Shown here in pieces: positions 60,826 to 64,000 of a DNA stretch of 64,000 nt (its first letter is position 1; each line of letters starts with the position of its first letter). Under the pieces are notes generated by a model that saw only the letters and a program-made list of their open reading frames with translations, searched no databases and was not told the DNA's origin. The position numbers and the translations under genes were made by a program. The stretch comes from Pedobacter sp. BAL39. GTDB lineage: Bacteria; Bacteroidota; Bacteroidia; Sphingobacteriales; Sphingobacteriaceae. The DNA lies in NCBI RefSeq assembly GCF_000170795.1, contig NZ_ABCM01000015.1:62001-126000 (forward strand), written 5' to 3'.

Positions 60826-61652
60826 TGTCCCATACTTCCAATATCCGTAAGGCAACCTTGTTTGCCACCTTTTTCTTTATTCATATTGTTGCCTTTGCAC
60901 AGACCATCAGTATTTGCTCCTGGAACGTTAAAGATTTTGGCCAGTCTAAGACTACCGCTCAATTGCAGTTTATTGCAAGGACGATAAAAGACTTTGATAT
61001 TGTCGCCATTCAGGAAGTAGTGGCCGGGGTGGGCGGGCCAAAGGCAGTAATCCGCTTGCATGAGGAGTTGAATAAAACAGGGCAGGAATGGCAGTATAGT
61101 ATCAGTCATGGTACCTCCGGCGACAGGTACAGCAAGGAGCGTTATGTGTTTTTCTGGAAAAGTAAAAAGCTGCAGATGATTGGTCCGGCCTGGTTGGAGA
61201 AGAAGTACAACCTGGAGATCAATAGAGAACCCTATCTGGCAAGGTTCAACATGGGAAAGAAAACCTTTATGATCGGTTCTTTTCATGCGATCCCTAAATC
61301 CAAACAACCTGAAACTGAAATCAGCTACCTGAAGTTCCTGCCAGCCCTATATCCTCAGGACCAACTGATCCTTTGTGGAGATTTTAACCTCTCACAGTCA
61401 CATTCTGTTTTCAATCCTCTCAAAAAGATGGGTTATGAGCCTTCCATGATTAATCAGAAGACTTCGCTGAGGCAGAAATGTATCAATGGCGACTGCCTCG
61501 CGTCGGAGTATGATAATTTCTTTTATCCAGGCAAAGGGATCAATTGCAAGAGTTCCGGCATCATCCCTTTCTTTCAGCAGTTTTCAGATTTTAAAGATGC
61601 CAGGCTGGTTTCCGACCATGTGCCGGTATTTCTTAAATTTTCTGTAAAGTGA
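60825..61652 (+). CDS. Exported endonuclease/exonuclease/phosphatase-fold protein
   Basis: A 275-residue DNase-I-like protein. Signal peptide about 1-26 (ends AFAQ). ICSWNVKDFGQS holds the first metal Asn, VAIQEVVAG the metal Glu, GSFHAIPKS the catalytic-site His region, LCGDFNLSQSH the Asp-x-Asn pair, and VSDHVPVFLKF the final Asp-His. All catalytic residues of the fold are visible, so it is probably an active secreted or periplasmic nuclease or phosphodiesterase; the similarity is to the DNase I side rather than to sphingomyelinases. ATG at 60825 chosen over an upstream TTG because the signal peptide begins there. Confidence 0.85.
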   Translation: MSHTSNIRKATLFATFFFIHIVAFAQTISICSWNVKDFGQSKTTAQLQFIARTIKDFDIVAIQEVVAGVGGPKAVIRLHEELNKTGQEWQYSISHGTSGDRYSKERYVFFWKSKKLQMIGPAWLEKKYNLEINREPYLARFNMGKKTFMIGSFHAIPKSKQPETEISYLKFLPALYPQDQLILCGDFNLSQSHSVFNPLKKMGYEPSMINQKTSLRQKCINGDCLASEYDNFFYPGKGINCKSSGIIPFFQQFSDFKDARLVSDHVPVFLKFSVK

Positions 61653-61694
61653 GGCTTCAGTTGAACAACAGGCTTCATTATCTGCATGAAAAAC

Positions 61695-61730
61695 AAAAGG
61701 CGGATCGTTCAACAGAGCGATCCGCCTTTT
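61695..61730. terminator. Bidirectional terminator between nuclease and SRPBCC genes
   Basis: A 13-bp perfect stem AAAAGGCGGATCG/CGATCCGCCTTTT with a 10-base loop in the convergent gap. Confidence 0.9.
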
Positions 61731-61767
61731 ATTGGTTATGGATAAAATTCTTTTATCTTGTTTTCAG

Positions 61768-62166
61768 TTACCCAAGAATCGCTTGCAGGCGTTCCGTCTC
61801 ATAATCTACCAATTTCTGCAATGGGCCTGAGGCCAGCATCTTCATCATCATGTTCAGTTCAGCAGATACGATGTGTTTGGCAGTAGTGCTGCCATCACCA
61901 TTATCAGCTACGGTCCATTTCAGCTCGATGTCAAAAGGCGCTTTTTCCGTTGGGATGGCGATCAGTTCTTGATTTTCGATCCTGCTGGAGATTTTGATCG
62001 CCAGTTTGGCCATGTTCTGAATGGTAAAGCTGGCTTCATCAACGGTCGATGACCAGTTATAGATGTTTTCCGGCATCAGCTGCTGATGGTTGTTCAGGTC
62101 AGCAAGGAATGCATATACTTTTTCAACAGGCAGGTTAATCACTGCGCTACTTTCGATAACAGTCAT
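61768..62166 (-). CDS. SRPBCC-fold small protein
   Basis: A 132-residue START/Bet v1-like protein: ESSAVINLPVEKVYAFLADLN is the standard N-terminal strand-helix of the SRPBCC family, followed by alternating strands and a long C-terminal helix (LQKLVDYETERLQAIL). Such proteins bind hydrophobic ligands; no ligand can be named. It follows pyrE by 7 bases, so the two are co-transcribed, which is the only hint to its job. Confidence 0.85.
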   Translation of the reverse strand: MTVIESSAVINLPVEKVYAFLADLNNHQQLMPENIYNWSSTVDEASFTIQNMAKLAIKISSRIENQELIAIPTEKAPFDIELKWTVADNGDGSTTAKHIVSAELNMMMKMLASGPLQKLVDYETERLQAILG

Positions 62167-62173
62167 CTTGGTT

Positions 62174-62833
62174 CTAGCTAGTTTGTTCTAATTCCTGACC
62201 CCACTCTGATGGGTTTCTGCGCCATCTTGCAAGCAGGTCGATATCATTCTGACTGATGAAGCTGTGTTCAGCAGCGTACTCAATCAGGGCAGTGTAGTTG
62301 GAAAGTGTTGCGAAGCGTACTTTTGCTTCTTTGAAGTTTTCTTCAGCCTGGTCAAAGCCATAAGTGAAGATGGATACCAGTCCTGCAACAGAAAGGCCTG
62401 CATTTTTCAGGGCCTCAACAGCCTGAAGGCTGCTTTTACCAGTAGAGATCAGGTCTTCTACCACCACCACACGTTGTCCTTCAACGATCTCACCTTCAAT
62501 CTGGCTGCCAGTACCATGTTCTTTTGCTTTCGCACGTACATAGGCAAATGGAAGACCAAGCTCCTGGGCCACCAATACCCCCTGAGGAATACCTGCAGTG
62601 GCCACACCAGCGATCAGGTCCACAGAGCCGAACTCTTCCTGAATCAATTGTGTCAATTTTTGTCTGATGTATGTTCTTACTGAGGGGTGGGAAAGTGTAA
62701 CCCTGTTGTCGCAGTAAATAGGCGATTTCCAACCTGAAGCCCATGTGAAAGGGTTGTTCGGTTGTAACTTGATTGCCTTAATTTGTAATAAAAATTCAGC
62801 TACCTTTAATTCAATATCACTTTTATTATACAT
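62174..62833 (-). CDS. pyrE: Orotate phosphoribosyltransferase
   Basis: A 219-residue type I PRTase that makes OMP from orotate and PRPP. ASGWKSPIYCDNR is the orotate/PRPP-binding start, AYVRAKAKEHGTGSQIEG the flexible catalytic loop with the Lys, and VVVVEDLISTGKSS the PRPP loop with the paired acids. Length fits bacterial PyrE. First gene of a two-gene unit with an SRPBCC protein. A -7 box lies only 5 bases upstream of the ATG, so the transcript may be nearly leaderless. Confidence 0.94.
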   Translation of the reverse strand: MYNKSDIELKVAEFLLQIKAIKLQPNNPFTWASGWKSPIYCDNRVTLSHPSVRTYIRQKLTQLIQEEFGSVDLIAGVATAGIPQGVLVAQELGLPFAYVRAKAKEHGTGSQIEGEIVEGQRVVVVEDLISTGKSSLQAVEALKNAGLSVAGLVSIFTYGFDQAEENFKEAKVRFATLSNYTALIEYAAEHSFISQNDIDLLARWRRNPSEWGQELEQTS

Positions 62834-62837
62834 ATCC

Positions 62838-62845
62838 CAAAATTA
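62838..62845 (-). promoter_or_regulatory. Bacteroidota -7 box (TAATTTTG) for pyrE
   Basis: Full TAnnTTTG match on the minus strand, 5 bases before the ATG. If used, transcription would start at or next to the start codon. Confidence 0.35.
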
Positions 62846-63067
62846 CAGTTTTTCTGACATTTCTTAACGACCGCAATGAAAGATTATTTCCCACGCGATT
62901 GTTAATAAAAGTAGAAAGCCTTTGTTTAATTCATTATTAGAGGCAGCGAATATCGGCAATTAAACTTAATGGTAAAAGATATTTTTTGCCACCTGTTGGA
63001 AATCAATCTTATAAATCCAAAAGGAGTAGATTTAACATAATTTAACAAGCTTTCTTTTTGGAAAGAC

Positions 63068-63075
63068 TATTTTTG
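63068..63075 (+). promoter_or_regulatory. Bacteroidota -7 box (TATTTTTG) for the outer-membrane receptor gene
   Basis: Full TAnnTTTG match 45 bases before the ATG at 63120. No -33 TTTG at the normal distance; a TTTG 7 bases upstream is too close. Confidence 0.5.
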
Positions 63076-63119
63076 CAAACGCTAAACCTTTATATGTATG
63101 GAGGTTTGTTTTTTTTAAC

Positions 63120-64000
63120 ATGAAGACGTTCCATCCGCAGGCCCTTAGATTACCATTATTTTGCATTTTCCTTTTGCTGTTGTTTTCATTGTCAGCCCTC
63201 GCACAGCAGGATCCTACTTTGAAAGACAGCCTGCAGCGGAAGGATGTCAAAAAGGACAAAACAGTTGACCTCGAAGAGGTGCAGATCACCACACGGCGCC
63301 CGCCCTTTGTCATGAGGAAAGATACGATGGAATTTGATGCGGCTTCCATTAAGATGATGCCACAGTCGATGGTCCAGGACCTGCTGAAGCGCCTGCCGGG
63401 CGTGCGCATCGATGCATCAGGCAACATCACCGTCAATGGAAAGAAAGTAAGTAAGATACAGGTCGACGGGCGTGACTTCTTTGGCAGCGGTACCGATGCA
63501 GCGACCAAAAACCTGCCCGCATCAATTGTCGACAAGGTGCAGGTTACCAAATATAAAAACAAAGACCGGGAGTTCAGCCAGCTGGTGCGGCCACCGGAAG
63601 ATGAGGTAGTCATCAACCTGACGCTCAAAGCAGATCAGAATAAAGGATTGCTCGGTGATGTGCAGGCCGGTTACGGGAGTAAGGAGCGATATCTCGGCAC
63701 GGGGATGATCCATGCCTTTCAGGGAAAGACCCGCATGGGTGTGTATGGCGCTGCCGGCAATGGAAGCCCGGAGATGTCATCCGGCATGGCCGTTATGATT
63801 TCCGGTCCCGGGTCGGGCGGCATCAGCGAAAGCAGAAACCTGATGGCTAACTTTAACGAAGAGCTGAGCAGTAAGCTGACCATTGATGGCAATTACGGAT
63901 ATGACCAGCAGCACAACACGGTCGACCGACTGACGGACCGCTTTAACTTTCTCGACAACGGCGGATTGTCTTACATCGAGCAGCAAAAGAGCATTAGCGA
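63120..64000 (+). CDS. TonB-dependent-receptor-like outer-membrane protein, N-terminal part
   Basis: The first 293 codons are present and the gene runs off the window. Signal peptide about 1-29 (ends ALAQ). Next comes a plug domain without the carboxypeptidase-like domain that SusC-type receptors carry: VDLEEVQITTRRPPFVMRK, FDAASIKMMPQSMVQDLLKR, LPGVRIDASGNITVNGKKV and IQVDGRDFFG. Barrel strands begin near LLGDVQAGYGSKERYLG. This fits the outer-membrane beta-barrel family proteins of Bacteroidota; the ligand is unknown. A Gly/Ser/Met-rich loop lies near 222-240. Confidence 0.85.
   Translation, partial: MKTFHPQALRLPLFCIFLLLLFSLSALAQQDPTLKDSLQRKDVKKDKTVDLEEVQITTRRPPFVMRKDTMEFDAASIKMMPQSMVQDLLKRLPGVRIDASGNITVNGKKVSKIQVDGRDFFGSGTDAATKNLPASIVDKVQVTKYKNKDREFSQLVRPPEDEVVINLTLKADQNKGLLGDVQAGYGSKERYLGTGMIHAFQGKTRMGVYGAAGNGSPEMSSGMAVMISGPGSGGISESRNLMANFNEELSSKLTIDGNYGYDQQHNTVDRLTDRFNFLDNGGLSYIEQQKSIS

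Noticed and set aside
1-64000. Insertion sequences, prophage genes, rRNA and tRNA genes.
   Set aside because: All intergenic gaps were read for T-arm motifs, transposase frames and terminal repeats flanked by direct repeats; none was found.

Overview
The window reads as chromosomal DNA of a Bacteroidota bacterium, most likely family Sphingobacteriaceae and Pedobacter-like. This rests on a fused SecDF, a DUF6266 protein and a DUF4290 protein, a MurA with Asp in place of the catalytic Cys, weak Shine-Dalgarno signals, and many copies of the Bacteroidota -7 promoter motif TAnnTTTG just upstream of genes. I see no rRNA, tRNA, transposase, integrase, phage gene or CRISPR array. Most of the window is core genome; the unusual material lies in the intergenic DNA and a few accessory genes.

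Layout. 0-12.4 kb: end of a GNAT acetyltransferase, HMG-CoA lyase, NDH-2, SecDF, the folA-thyA pair, an ispE-osmC-metZ run, a small membrane protein and a large HExxH peptidase/beta-propeller/beta-barrel protein. 12.4-14.4 kb: a gene-free stretch that is very T- and G-rich on the plus strand. 14.4-25 kb: a tgt-lptF/G-EamA operon, GT2-rsmG, a 41-bp tandem repeat, dprA, cystathionine beta-synthase, and DUF4290-murA. 25-33.8 kb: PcrA/UvrD helicase, M20 dipeptidase, GH25 lysozyme, a dipeptide epimerase, a DUF255 thioredoxin-fold protein and SlyD. 33.8-38.6 kb: a probable zinc-homeostasis region (Fur-family regulator, DUF3299-like protein, FtsX-type permease with a His-rich loop, ABC ATPase, MerC, CobW GTPase). 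38.7-43.3 kb: ABC-F protein, DUF6266 and small cytosolic proteins. 43.3-49.3 kb: twin polysaccharide deacetylase lipoproteins, an S9 peptidase and a C1 peptidase. 49.7-56 kb: GH130, a GT4, a GT4 fused to a helical toroid domain, and an Fsr-like MFS exporter. 56-64 kb: an AAA/DUF4143 ATPase with three operator-like palindromes, ClpB, a secreted DNase-I-fold protein, pyrE and the start of an outer-membrane receptor.

How the genes work together. folA and thyA overlap and form the thymidylate cycle. metZ and the CBS enzyme handle sulfur amino acids. murA, GH25 and the dipeptide epimerase concern murein synthesis and recycling. The 33.8-38.6 kb block looks like a metal-regulated import and allocation set with a double palindrome inside the merC/cobW divergent promoter.

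The best candidates for something undescribed are: (1) three copies of a structured intergenic element (near 19.5, 47.9 and 49.6 kb) with a conserved internal loop and covarying outer stems; (2) three palindromes spaced about three helical turns apart over the promoter of the AAA/DUF4143 gene; (3) the merC/cobW double operator; (4) the peptidase-propeller-barrel protein; and (5) the GT4-toroid/GH130 locus. All calls come from reading the sequence; no database search was run.
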